Source: Moniliella sp. 'wahieum' (lineage: Eukaryota; Basidiomycota; Moniliellomycetes; Moniliellales; Moniliellaceae). From it: 64,000 bases of DNA. Under the pieces are notes generated by a model. It saw only the letters and a list, made by a program, of their open reading frames with translations, was not told where the DNA came from and searched no databases. Both the position numbers and the translations under genes were made by a program. Shown here piece after piece: positions 1 to 12,270 of the stretch (positions within the stretch are counted from its first letter, which is position 1; every line of letters begins with the position of its first letter). Where the stretch lies: contig RSEE01000076.1 in assembly GCA_003971905.1 (NCBI GenBank), positions 124,001 through 188,000 on the forward strand, written 5' to 3'.

Positions 1-43
1 CTTGAAGACAGGGTGTTGGGGAGAGAAACTGGACTGCCGCTAA

Positions 44-1046
<1,003 letters not shown>

Positions 1047-1898
1047 AAAGTAACTAAGCCGGTTGTGAAAGGCTATTTTGGGGCTCCTCTTCTCATTCCC
1101 AATTGATGGCATGGTAAGACAAAGACAACAGCGCAAGCTGCTCTCAGATCCCACCATGGGTGTGATATACTAAGAGGATTGGGCGCATCTCAACACGCTA
1201 AAGAGGAAGGGGCATGTTAGTTGTCGTAGTCATCTCAGATAGATCCGCCATCCCTATTACTGTCCCAGCGGACTCATAGGATACGCTCAATGAACGTACT
1301 GAACGACGACTACTAGTACAGACGGCGGAAGAATGATGAAAAGCCCCACCACGCGCTCGCGCACACAAGTGGTGTTGGAGTGACTCGTAGCATCACATGT
1401 GACTTGCCAGCCTGAGAGCATTCTTTTACCTTCGCCAAAAGGTAGCCAGTGATTCTCAGATTTTGAACGTCTCGGCCTGTTTATGGTCATCATCTCGAAA
1501 TGGATCCATCATGCTCGATAGGGCACATTTTTCTCGAATCACAGCTACAACAATAGGATGGGATGGACTGCATCCTAAGGAAGGAAGAAAGATGGATCAC
1601 TTTCCAAGCATTCGTTTTCTTTTATGCTTCCGGCCTCATCCTACTACGCCATTGGATGCCAGCCTCGTGTCTTGTTTCTTGCTTCATTTGGATCGTCAAC
1701 GTCGTCAACTCTGTCAACAGGTAATACCTCAATGGTCCAACAAGCAGGAGGTGCGATGACACAGATGCATTGTATTCTCGTAGTAGGCACATATGCCTTC
1801 GTCTCCGTAGATATATATTATCAACACAGGATGTTGGAGGTAGATGAGGTCGATTAAGACCCGACCAAGACAGGGCCATGACAACGAGAGAGAGGAGT
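1047..1898. other. Intergenic, GAPDH and FRE 3' ends converge
   Basis: This lies between two convergent genes, so it should hold both 3' UTRs. Open frames here are short, overlap on both strands and show no recognisable motif. A palindromic TCACATGTGA lies near 1394. Nothing else is supported. Confidence 0.5.
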
Positions 1899-3897
1899 TT
1901 AGTACCCAAAGAGCTCTTCGTCCAATACAATCTCCTTGACCGACTTTTTCTGGCCGAGAAGGAGAGACAGATTCTCCCTCGCCGTCGCTGACGAGACAGC
2001 GTACGTAAAGGAAGCCGGGCCGCACGCCGACACGCTCACCGTCTGCAGCCCCATCTTCCTTTCACACAGCCCTTCACCAATCCGGCAGATCAGGACGCAT
2101 GGTGTGAAGGTTCCAGGCTGGTTGGGGCCCCAACCGGGTCCAGTCGACCTCCGTTTGCTCAGTAACAAACAGATCCAACTTGATCTCCACCCCATCTCCT
2201 CCAATGCGGCCACCCCCGTCGCCAACCCACTCCCCAGCCACGGAAGCAGATCCGTACTGCGCACAGCCCAGACCAGGTGCAGGCTACGAAGAGGAATCTT
2301 GCCATTGCGCCCCGCCTGTACTGCTTCCAACACGGTAGGCAGGATGCGGGTCATGCCCACCCGCCAGCCAAGAGGAGGGCAGGGGGTACTGCGCCACCCG
2401 TGCTGCTTCCCCATACGGACCATCAATCACCGCAGGCAAAACGATGGTTGAGGTGTGGGCTTCCATGCGATCTACCGGTAGATGCACCTTCGTATCAGAT
2501 TCAAACTCTTGCCCGTTTTCTTGTACGGGGGTGACGCAACGACCCCGGTTCGGCCAGACGACGGAGCAACCCCATCCGCTCTGCTACGTCGCCGTACCGT
2601 GAGGTTTGGAGGATGGCATCGTGGAGGAGCTTGGTCTGTCCATCGCGGACGCGAGCGACAAAGACCATCATGTTATCCCGTCCCCGCCCCGGGCAAGGGT
2701 GGTGATAGTAAAGGGGTGGGAGGTCAAGGGGTGCACGGGGGGAAGCGAACAAAGACGTGTTGCCCCGCCTGCCAAGAGAGGGGGGTTTGCACCGCAATTC
2801 GCAACACGCCTTCATCAGTCGCTTCCAGCGACGCGTCAAACGCACACCCAAACGTGCTCCCAATCATGATGCGAGACCACTTGAGCAGCGTGGAAAAGCC
2901 CCAGACGGCCACTGTGGCCCAGAGGTAGTCCCAGGAGTTGATGGAGTTGGCAGTGTGGATAAACATGAGGATCAAGATGCCAATCGTGCAGACAAGGTGC
3001 TGAAAGACAAAGAATTCGTAGTTTAGCCGTCGCACAAAAGACGCTTTTAACCATTGAAAACAAAGGGGATTTTGGGTCAGCGTCGCAAATTCCAGGCGCT
3101 GGAGTGAACCGGGGACGCGGACTTACTCGAAGTCAGCACCATCCACATCATGATGACGAGGCAAGCCACGCCAGAGGACCAAGTGGTATAGTCCGACGAG
3201 TAATCCTGCCTCAGGCCACCGGGAGCATCATCGTGCCCTGGCTGCCAAAGGAAGGGAATGGTGTGGACCCAGGAAAAGAACAGGACAATCCTGGCAAGCC
3301 ATTGGTGGTAGACCTGCCAATTTTCGTGCGACACGCCCAAGAGCCACGTGAAGGGGTTGACCTTGAGTGCCAGCCCAAAACCAGGGAAACATGGCGGTAG
3401 CCATCATTCCGCCTCGCACCGCAAGGGGGGGCGAGCCGACGAGACGGTTGCGCCAATAATAAGGGCGGGGACCGAAGCACATGCCCATCTCACCCACAAA
3501 GAAGGCGGCAATGAGCAGAATGGTAGCGAGGGAGGGCGAAGACCAAAGCGGCTCGGGGGAAGCGTTTGATAGGTTAGGCATCGCAGCGCAAGACCCGACC
3601 GCTGCCAGGGATGCGTAGGACGAAAGAGGCGTAGCGCTGCCCGCGCACGCCAGATCGGCGCACCCGCCGTAGCACGCCCATGGCCGCGGCGGCAAGAAAG
3701 ACCAATAAGCGTAGTCGTGTCTGCCTTCGGGGGTCAGTTCCCAGTCGGGGTTGCATGGGTGGGAGCAAGGTGCGTACCGCGAGCATATGGCCCTCGGCAT
3801 CCAGGACGGCATGCTCTTCGCCTTCTCGGCGGCGGTGGGCGTCCACGGGCCTGTCGGGGTGTCGTCGCCGCCATGGCGGGGGGGAGAGGAGAGACAT
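1899..3897 (-). CDS. Ferric reductase (FRE/NOX-type transmembrane oxidoreductase), frameshifted, with introns
   Basis: Plasma-membrane flavocytochrome that passes electrons from NADPH through FAD and haem to extracellular Fe(III). The likely start is the ATG at 3897 (MSLLSPPPWRRR). The next parts are seen in different frames: a membrane segment SLATILLIAAFFVGEMG; GVSHENWQVYHQWLARIVLF..WVHTIPF, which carries the haem-region histidines; NYEFFVFQHLVCTIGILILMFIHT; the FAD-domain entry WQAGQHVFVRFP (about 2730-2760); a following SHPFTITTLARGG, the FAD-binding HPFT motif (about 2690-2710); a DGPYG loop; LLAGG followed by MTRILP, the NADPH-binding region; and the C-terminus VSACGPASF...EELFGY ending at 1899. 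At least one intron is likely between about 3770 and 3720 (GTACGC..CAG) and one near 3040-3110. Several one-base shifts are needed to join the parts. It diverges from eS8 across about 1.5 kb. Confidence 0.85.
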
Positions 3898-5445
3898 GGC
3901 GGTGGATGGGAGGCAGGAGAAAGGGAGGGTTGTCCGCTGGGGGTATATTGCCCGGTGCACCGACACCCCCGTGCGTGACGGAGAGGAGGAGGCGGGGTGA
4001 GGCCTGAGGGGGGCGTGGACAGCACAGGGCACAGGGAGGAGGGAGAGAAGAAGCGGCTCGGAGGGTTCCGGCTCGGCGCGTTTTGGCCGGCAAACCGGAG
4101 CGTTTTGTGTCGCACGGGGGCAGTCTGTCTGTCTGCTGCACTTTTAGGCGAACCAGGCACGCGCCCACTCTTCGGCTGACGGGTTGGTCAGGCTTACAAG
4201 GGATTAATAAGGACGCCGTGCCCGCCTTGCGGAACCCGTGCTCGTCCGCCGCACTACCACGCAGCCAACGCACACTGACAGGGGCAGCAACGCCAGGCCA
4301 CGCCTGCAACGCCTCGCCTCGGTTGTCCACGAGGCTCTTGTTGTCTCCTTGAAAGGACGTGTACCTACCCGCCGAAGCATTCTTCCGGGGCTATTTTCGT
4401 ATGCTGCACCGTATATTTTCGAAGTATCACTCACAGCGTGAACACATGTGAACTCGGCCAGCATGAACATCCTAGGAACAAAAGCACATACCCACACACC
4501 AACTACTACTACAAGGGGATACTCGATAGTCGACAAGAGCTGACGAGATCCTGAGAACTGAGATGGGTCCGAGGGGCGCCAGCGGATCCTAATCTGCTGG
4601 CGGTTCCTCTGGTTTCCTAAACGGGTTTGGTGCCAACAAGCAACACCCGCCGGATGAGGAGGCCGGTTTAAGCGCAGCGCTTTGTCCCAGCCTTAAGCTC
4701 TGTCAATGATATGGTTACACTTGATGGCACACGGCTGATGTGTGGGTGTGAGCGTAGTAAAAAACCAATCTTCTCCCTCTTCACGGTGTCCTTTGCACGA
4801 GAATGATTTGCCCAGTGCCAGCAGGAGCGGGGCTCGTCCCAGTGGGACGGGGATGACAAGGACTTCTCCTTCGCGTTCAATACGTTCAGTCCCATGGGGG
4901 AAAGTGCTCCCAATGGCCTGTGTGGGAGACCTCTGCTTCTGGCCCAGCCAGGCATCGCTCTTCTTACTTAAGCCAAGCCTCACCACGTGATCGAAAGCAC
5001 TGCCTTCCACGTCACTCCTCTGTCCGCGGCAGCCACAAGCGACAACCCCCTCGAGAGGAGACCGGCCGGCGGAATCCCATTAGGTAATTCCGGCGCGCGG
5101 CCCAGTCGAACGAGAGAAAACAGAACGGGCACGAGGTGAGTATGCGACGCACACTGCCCCCCGACTGCACGGACATCACAAATACGCCGCAGCAGCAGGC
5201 TGGTGCCAGTAGGGTTCCGCTTCCTGCTCGACGAAGCCCACGCAGCGCATCTCCCCGTCGCATCTCCACACCAGCACCAGCACCAACACTCCTCCACCAC
5301 AACAACAGCAAGGTGAGTTCCTCCTACCCGGCCTCCCCCTCTATCTTCCGTCCCCCTCCCGCTTCTCCGCCCAGCGGATCGTGCTGGGTCGGTGTCCCCC
5401 CAAGACGTGCTCCCAGCAGCCGACTGACAGATTCGAAATGGACAG
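3898..5445. promoter_or_regulatory. Divergent upstream region between FRE and eS8, with a 5'-UTR intron candidate
   Basis: No protein-like frame is convincing. It must hold the promoters of the divergent ferric reductase and eS8. Before eS8 there are strong splice donors at 5136 (GTGAGTATG) and 5313 (GTGAGTTC). A CTGAC branch-like site lies at 5423-5427, with acceptors at 5430 and 5445. The latter places the eS8 ATG directly after the acceptor, so a leader intron of roughly 130 bp (5313-5445) is plausible. No iron-responsive GATA cluster was identified with confidence. Confidence 0.4.
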
Positions 5446-6062
5446 ATGGGTCTGACTCGGGCTTCGTGGTACAAGCGTTCGCACACGGGTGCGCGCGTGT
5501 GGTGCCTGCCAAAAAGCGTGCTCACCAGCTTGGCCGCCAGTCGGCCAACACGCGTATTGGCCCCAAGCGCATCCACCCCGTCCGCGTCCGTGGCGGGAAC
5601 ATCAAGCAGCGTGCGCTCCGCCTTGAGTCGGGCAACTTTGCTTGGGGTTCGGAGCACATCACCTCCAAGACCCGCATTCTCGGTGTCGTTTTCAACGCTT
5701 CGAACAACGAGTTGGTCCGCACCAAACACGCTGTCAAGAACGCCATCATTCAGGTTGACGCGACCCCCTTCCGTCAGGCCTACGAGAAGCACTACGGTGT
5801 GCCGGTGACGACCAAGAAGTCGTTCGCCAAGGAGGAGGAGCCCGTCAAGCAGTCCCGCAAGGTGCAAAAGAAGCTTGCGGAGCGCCAGCAGACCGCTGCC
5901 ATCTCGCCCATCCTTGAGCAGCAGTTTGGTGCCGGCCGCCTCTACGCTTGCATCTCGTCGCGCCCCGGTCAGTCGGGCCGCGCTGACGGCTACATTCTTG
6001 AGGGCGACGAGCTCGAGCACTACGTCCGTCGTCTTCGCTCGACCAAGAACAAGCACGCTTAA
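5446..6062 (+). CDS. RPS8: 40S ribosomal protein eS8, one frameshift
   Basis: Structural protein of the small ribosomal subunit. The frame starts [19 protein letters not shown] at 5446. It continues in a second frame with [58 protein letters not shown] and [11 protein letters not shown], and ends LRSTKNKHA with TAA at 6060-6062. The switch falls near 5500 in the sequence gtgtggtgcc and is repaired by one added G, giving about 205 residues, the normal eS8 length. The C-terminal basic region ([35 protein letters not shown]) is complete. Because eS8 is essential and otherwise perfectly conserved, the break is probably a consensus error. A leader intron may end immediately before the ATG. Confidence 0.95.
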
Positions 6063-9000
6063 AAAACCAGGGTGCGTGGCGTCCTAGGATACTCCTTTGC
6101 CTTGCTCTGCTCCCCGCCTTTTTCCTGTCACGGCGGCCATAGGCCTGCTTTTGTACCATCCCTTCCTCCTCTTCTCCCCTTGTACGTCGGTCCTTGGAGG
6201 GGGGCGGGACTCTCGACTCGACCCATCTGGGGTGCACTGGTCATGGTTGTCAACCAACCGTTAGCTTGATGTCAATCTATGCCCATCCATTCCAGCAGCT
6301 AGTTACTATGGGTAGCAGAAGGAAGTAGAGGGATGCGGATTTTATTTTCGAGAGTGAATGCATGGGAGAATGATCGAGAAAGGCTACCACGGGAGACTGC
6401 CAGTACGTGAGCCAGCTGAGAAGCTCACATGGCGCGTGGGGCAGAGGGCGGGAGAGCAAGGAGATCTCAGCAGATGCTCGCCTACTAAGATGTTCTTACC
6501 CAATAGAAAAAAGAATGGAGATACGGCAGCCTAGCAAAAACTGGAACAAAATAGCAAAATCGAGTATATTCATGTGGCGAAGGGGATTGACAGAAGCGGT
6601 TGACATAGGCCTAAAGGATTGTGATGGGCTTCAGCCAGCATACTATACCAGGCGCGATGGACGAGTTCATATGAAACCACAAGTGGCCATACACGATGTC
6701 CAATGGTTGTATGCAATTGATCCAAGTGATGAAGTGAAAGACCTCCAAATGAGAAATGAATTAGAAGGGTATTGGATACATGCATGGGGACTGAGGGGTT
6801 TGCGATTTGCTGTGAATTGTTTCAGGTATGGCTGTGGTTTGGCCAGCGCGTGGGGAAGAGAGCGAGGAAACATGAAGGAATTGAAGCTTATAGGAAGCTG
6901 CGATGGTAAAAACGACAAACCTTCTGGGATCCGATCCGATCTAACGCCCGAGATGTGCTGTTCACTGTTCTTAACAGAGTTCGCTCCCAAGCCCAACTTC
7001 GATATAGTAAAGCGGTCGTGCTATGTCTCGTGGACGGAGCGGCTGAGACGCCGTCGACTCTAGTACGTATCCGGGGTGAGTCGTCCCCTCTACTGTTAAT
7101 CGCTGTCCTGACCCACGTTTCGTCCCTGCTGGGGATGGATCACAGCTGGTCCTTTCGTTTGTTGTTTCCCGCCCCAGAAACGGTCACTGTAGTGGCGACT
7201 GCCCCCTCCAGTTCCATATTTATCTTCCATTCTCCCTCTACTGCGTAATTCTTCCCTTTAGTCTCCCTGAAAGCAACGGTTTGTCGTTTTCCACCACGAT
7301 CTGTTGACGTCTCGGTTCGCGAGAATCCTCGCACGATACAAGCAACTTCTGCTCTTCGTTACCTCTTCGACTACCTTACCATACAAAGCAGTTGCTTCTG
7401 TTTTACGCGAGGGACAGAGCTCGGTCACTGATTATCGAGCTTGAACGCTATTGGTGGGGTTCCGAAAGCTAGAGACGAGGTGTGCCTCTTAATTGATGCG
7501 TCGGTTCGCGTGGCAAGGTTGTGTATGCACCAGAACGAGCAAGACTAGCGTTCGTGTAGATGCAGAACCTTGAAGGATTAACTGGAAGGCGGACGCAGAC
7601 AAAGACAGGGTCGGACAGGTCCTGTCACAAACAACTCAATTCTTTTGTAGGATCGCGCGGGATCCGTACAGTGGAAAATGTAAGCTGGAGGGAGATCGAC
7701 GGCAATGGATGCCAGGCGCAGGGATTGGGAAGACCAAGAGGCGGCCGCTAAGCGTAAGCGGGTCGGCGGGACTGCTGGTGAGCTAGGGAGTAATGGGGTG
7801 TTGTCTGGTAGGTCAAGGATGGATTCGAAGGAGATGTTGCTGCAAAATGACCTATAGAGGAAGAACATACATAAGAAATGCTACATACAGACATGAACTT
7901 TAAGGGAGCAACATACAACGTAGAAAGAGGAAGGAATAAAGGCGAATGGATCACAATTAGTAAGGGGCACAGATCAAGCAGGGAAAGGATCCCAAGGAAC
8001 AGGAACAGCCAAATACGCAAAAAATCCAAAGTATTGTGCAGGTTCTCCGCCCTCAGCAAGAACGTAAAATGCATGAGGATAGTCTCTCACGACGAGAACG
8101 AGACGCCCACAGATCAGGAAATAGAGTCCGGATCCGGCAGCTCCAACTTAGTGCTCATTTGCCCTCAAGACCGAAGGCCAATTACCTGAAGTGGAAAAAT
8201 CAGTAGGGACTCAAGCTCACGCAGATCTCCTGAGGATAGAAGGAACTCGATCTTGGCCCGCCCAGAGCGAAGAAGAAGCATGTTCGGTTTAGGCCGTAAC
8301 GGATAGATGTGGGTTATTAGGCGAGCCATCTCAAGCTGAACCGTAACACTGATGGTCTGGCTCGCCACGATCGGACTGGGTTGGATTCCGGGGCGAGCTC
8401 TGGAATTGGGGTTATGGACACAACGGAGTGTATGGGAGTTGTTCATCGTTCAGACAAGCCATCACCTCTCCTTTACGTAAAACTGGGCTCTTGGCCACCA
8501 GCCGTTGCCGGTCACAGGCACCGTGCTCGATATCCTATACGGGGTGCTGGTACACCGACTTCTGTGTGATGTACACACTCCCGCGGGCATCGATCGGTGC
8601 GTCCCGTGCCCAACCACCTGGCAGTCATGAACTTGCGGGTATTGCGTTGTGGATATACAGTGGCAACTAGGAGATCAATGCGTATATGAATGGGGTTGAC
8701 GCCGTGCCGACTGACCCACTCAGATTCCACACTACGAAAGGGGGAAGAGGGGAGGGCACTTCGTTCATACTATTAATGCGCACAGATCATCCTCTCTTCT
8801 CGGGCTCCGTGGACTCTTTTCGTCAGCACCCCAAGGTGAAAGTGAAGAGCATACACATCCACATGTCCCCTATGATGGTCACCCATACTGGGTTCGTGAG
8901 TAACATCCGCCAAGTATTAGTTACTCTATTGTATTTCCTCTGTTGTATTCATCAGCTGTGCCTCTCTTAGTGCGGCAGTGGCAGTGTTTTCTCCTCTGGT

Positions 9001-9181
9001 ATACTATCAGCATTTGTGTTGAGACGTGCACAGACTTCTGACCTAGGCGGAAAGAGTTGATGCACCTGAGATGTGAGCTGTTTTCGCATCTGAGAACCCT
9101 CGCATGACTCTTTTTGCTGCTGTCTAGGATGGAGGGGGCCAATCCGAGGAGATGAAACTGAGAGAACAACTGTGATGAAGT
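6063..9181. other. Intergenic, no supported gene
   Basis: About 3.1 kb between eS8 and the F-box gene. The longest open frame (+, about 6407-7063) begins with GTG, gives a protein with no recognised motif and an unusual composition for this window, and has no splice or promoter support, so it is not called. A small hairpin-like stretch at about 8351-8400 pairs GGCTCGCC with GGGCGAGCT around GGGTTGGATTCC, which loosely resembles a tRNA B box but lacks an A box. No LTR or terminal repeat was found. Confidence 0.4.
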
Positions 9182-9189
9182 TATAAAAG
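9182..9189 (+). promoter_or_regulatory. TATA box of the F-box gene
   Basis: TATAAAAG about 155 bases upstream of the F-box gene ATG, followed by a pyrimidine-rich stretch (ctccctcctattgctccctc) typical of fungal transcription start regions. Confidence 0.5.
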
Positions 9190-9341
9190 AGGGCAGCTGA
9201 CGTTCCACGCTTCTCCCTCCTATTGCTCCCTCTCTTTCGTCGACAAAACCAAGCCAACAACCCATCCACCACCCTATCTCGACTTAAACCCAACTCGAGC
9301 CACGAAAAGAGGACTTGTGCAAAACAATATATCCTCACCAA

Positions 9342-11158
9342 ATGATCCTTCTCCGTCTACCGTCTTGCATTGTCGCACAGATTCTTTCCAGCCCCCATGT
9401 GGAATTGAAAGATCTAACTGCACTAAGCAGGGCCAGCCAAGATCTCCACTGTTTGCTAGGTTCGGGAAGAAATGTGGATGAGCCAAAGAGCTGTTCCAAA
9501 GCCGCGAAAGATAATCGAGTGGCAAAAACAGAACACTCTTACTCCGATGATTCTCCTCCGTTGCCTCTTGAGATTGTCGCGCAGATCCTCTCTAGCCCCC
9601 TTGTGTCTGTCAAAGATTTAGCAACATTGAGCCAGGCCAGCCATTCTCTCAATCGTTTGCTCGACTCGGACGAGATTTGGAGCACACGCGCACACCAAAC
9701 TTTCGTTCCACCCGACACATCCCTGGAGGCAGTTCAAGAATCGTATTTTGGCGCTTATTTCCAAGGGGAGCAGGGTAACAACACTTAATCTGGATTCGCT
9801 GGATGTGCTGAGGACGCGGGATCTCCAAGTGGGCGAAGATGTTTGCGTTACTCGCAATACCTCTTCAGTTTTGCTCCGGAGGCAAAAGGTCAATTGTACC
9901 GGAGTGGTTCCAAGAAAGGGGTGTACACTGACCCAGTTCCTTTGCTTCAAGAGATGGCCTGCCTGCACTACACCAAGGCTGGGCTTGGGGGGGGGCTGCT
10001 GTGGTGTCCCCGGAAGCGAACCAGGAGGTGATCTGTTACGACCTGAAAAGTGGAAAACATCATCGTGCTTCATCCCTTTCTCAACGGGGGTAGAAGGGAG
10101 GGTGGCCACGTTTATCCATGATACCGGACGGGTGTACGTGACAACGGTGATGATTACTCTGGGGACTGGTGCATTGCGGGCACTTGACGTTGAGTATCGG
10201 AGCGCGATTCATTGTTTTTCGCGTAACGGAATCTGGCGATGGAAGGTGGAAGTCCCTTTGCTTGGGATTGATTTCCTACAGAAGAGGTTGACCACAGCCC
10301 CCTCCACCGGAAAAGACTGGAGGTATTTTTTCTTCAACGTCGTACGAGCCACCTGTTACAGCGTCGTGCAACGGCTGGGCTATGGCTAAGTGACAGTGAC
10401 GACAGCAGCGCGTACTGGCCGCCCGTTGGATTTGACACCATCCGGGAGAGGGGAGGAAGCACCCCCCTGGCTTATGTGAGGGAGGCCCTCAGTCTCTCCT
10501 CCCTACCTGAAACAATACTAGCCCACAAAAATATGCCTCAATCTGCGAAGTACACGGATCCGCTGGTTAGTATGGGCCTGGATAACAAGTACGGAGTTTT
10601 GGTGATTGCATATGCGGGGGGGCGAATTGTGCTGCTCAATCTGGACGACAGAAGCATGCGCTCGGTTTATGTCCATTGTTCTTTGACAGGAGATCAACTG
10701 CTCCTCGTTTATCTGTGGGTGATGATCGCGCTGTGTTGACCCTTGAAAGTCTCTGCATTGCTCAGGATTACTCGTTTGCGGGTGGTGCAACGTAGGTACG
10801 TGTCTACCCTTTGACGACCAGACGCTCGAACCTTCGAACTTTTGTGGTTGAGCAGGGGTACCTTTTCCTCCGTACCGTTGTACACGATCTTAAGGCGGAT
10901 GCATTGCCCATCGAGGATGCCAAGTGCACCTCGTCGGCAGTCTATTTGTTACAACGAGAGGGGGACGGCTTCCGGCTCCGAACCTACGACTTCGTTGCCA
11001 GCGCCAACTTACGGCTCAGCCCCTACCTCTGGGAGTGTACGCGGAGATGTACGAAAGCTAGTCGCAGAAGAGCTAAACATCTCCCGGATCCCATAAACAA
11101 TACGGTTGATGGTGGAACGTGGAACGTGGACACCGTTGTCGTCCCTTATGCCCTTTGA
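9342..11158 (+). CDS. F-box protein with a tandemly duplicated F-box and propeller-like C-terminal part, frameshifted
   Basis: F-box proteins connect substrates to SCF ubiquitin ligases through Skp1. The start is the ATG at 9342. The second F-box is canonical: LPLEIVAQILSSPLVSVKDL, then ATLSQASHSLNRLLDSDEIW (about 9560-9690). Directly upstream lies a partner, LPSCIVAQILSSPHVELKDL, then TALSRASQDLHCLLGSG (about 9357-9470), which matches it position by position but lacks the terminal D..W. Downstream frames give short segments such as GQLYRSGSKKGVYTDPVPLL, EVICYDLKSGKHHRASSL, GRVATFIHDTGRVYV, LDNKYGVLVIAYAGGRIVLL and YSFAGGAT, each resembling one blade of a beta-propeller. These are spread over all three frames, so at least five indels or short introns are needed. 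A TATA box lies at 9182. The F-box assignment is firm; the propeller reading is inferred. It may be a decaying gene. Confidence 0.65.
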
Positions 11159-11829
11159 TGGCGAACTGGAGCGATATATTAGGCTATCAGCGGATCGAGA
11201 GATCTGCTGCTGGGGAAGGGTGCAGTGGGGATGATAGGCGTCGCTGCTGCTGCTTTATTTCTGCTCAACCGGTGGGTGGACATGGGTTCAAGGAACCGTG
11301 TGAGATGAAGTTAGTAGCATCTTCTCTATAGAAAACGTACTCGGGCATTGTTATAGTCATTGCAGTGACGCTACAGCGCGATTCGTTAGGTAACGGACAG
11401 TTTTATATTCTACCGCCACCACCTCCGACGGATCCTCCTGCCTTTCATGTCCCAGCGGCTCCATATCAAGTTGCCATCGACAAGTTGAGTGAGGATCACA
11501 CACACATTCCCACAGGATGTGGGTATGATCCTTGTTCTAGATCTTCCTTGCCCCCTTTGTGTCTCTTCCCCTCATCACGCGTCGTCTACCGTGTGATAGC
11601 TTCTCCTTCTCCTCTGGTATATAAGGCGCCATTCCATGCAGCCTGAATGAATACCTGTCGGCATCCGAAGCAATCTCCCTCTACATCGAGCGCCCGTGTG
11701 AGATCGAGGCGCGACAGCAGCGACGCGACGTGCACAGACACTACGGGCACACGCGGCGGAGGAGGCGGCGCCATTAAACGCATCGAGCGTCTCTTTCAGT
11801 ATCTGCAACTATGGAGGAAGACCCATTAC
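11159..11829. other. Intergenic between F-box gene and repeat
   Basis: No recognisable gene. Overlapping short frames occur on both strands. A TATA-like ggtatataagg lies near 11617-11627 with no gene assigned behind it. The sequence up to 11829 is not shared with the second copy of the repeat that follows. Confidence 0.35.
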
Positions 11830-11950
11830 GATGACATGGGTTCGATTACCATTCGAGCCTCTCTTTTCCTCACTATTTTCCCTGGTCTGTGCCTTCTCAC
11901 ACAATGGCTATTTCCAAGCGGAGGCACTATACCGGCGAATAATTCGATGA
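11830..11950 (+). repeat. SINE-like tRNA-derived repeat, copy 1 (5' truncated)
   Basis: This copy starts at gatgacatgggttcgattac, which carries a B-box-like GGTTCGATTACC. It runs through attcgagcctctcttttcctc and ends in aagcggaggcactataccgg. The same tail recurs at about 32693-32812 behind a complete tRNA-like head. The copy here lacks the A box. The copies differ by scattered substitutions and small indels, so this is a dispersed, moderately old family. Confidence 0.6.
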
Positions 11951-12012
11951 CTGCGCAACGTGCCGAATAGTACCGATTCAAACCAAGATTTGGTTGATGC
12001 CGATGGCTTCTG
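11951..12012 (-). repeat. Repeat C, copy 1, left part (interrupted by element A)
   Basis: The segment from about 11951 (gcgcaacgtgccgaatagta, gatttggttgatgccgatgg) to 12012 matches the reverse complement of about 32095-32155. The match resumes after element A at 23562, so this is the left flank of a repeat split by the retrotransposon. Bases 12008-12012 (TTCTG) are the left target-site duplication. Confidence 0.7.
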
Positions 12013-12256
12013 TGCTAGAGGGTAGTGCTAGGGTTCACCTGCACTCTCTCCAATGGATCGGTGATGCTCGCTGGTTCGGGTGATTCGAACTTGCGTGGCC
12101 AACGCCACCCCTTGTCTGTTCCGACTTGCTTGCTTGACTCTTATCTTCTTCCCTTCAGCTTGCTTGAAGGACTTGTGGCTAACTGCCCTGCCTTCTTGCA
12201 CGCCTTGAAGCTTATCTCTCGTGCTGCCCATAGCGTTTCCCAGCTGCAGTCTAGCA
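12013..12256 (+). repeat. Element A 5' LTR (244 bp)
   Basis: Begins TGCTAGAGGGTAGTGC and ends CAGCTGCAGTCTAGCA. The 7-bp terminal inverted repeat is TGCTAGA/TCTAGCA. It contains a single copy of gcttgcttgaaggacttgtg, whereas the 3' LTR has two. Confidence 0.93.
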
Positions 12257-12270
12257 GGTTATGTCGCCCT
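12257..12270 (+). promoter_or_regulatory. Element A primer-binding site, overlapping the Gag start
   Basis: GGTTATGTCGCCC follows the 5' LTR directly. From knowledge of Drosophila copia, the primer is the anticodon-region half of initiator tRNA-Met, whose complement reads GGTTATGGGCCC. Here the first seven bases and the CCC match. The ATG inside the site (12261) is the Gag start codon. Confidence 0.6.

Noticed and set aside
6407..7063. 218-codon open frame on the plus strand
   Set aside because: Begins with GTG, has no motif, no splice or promoter support, and its composition is unlike the real genes nearby.
8351..8400. Hairpin with GGGTTGGATTCC as a tRNA remnant
   Set aside because: B box has a mismatch at an invariant C and no A box or anticodon arm is present.
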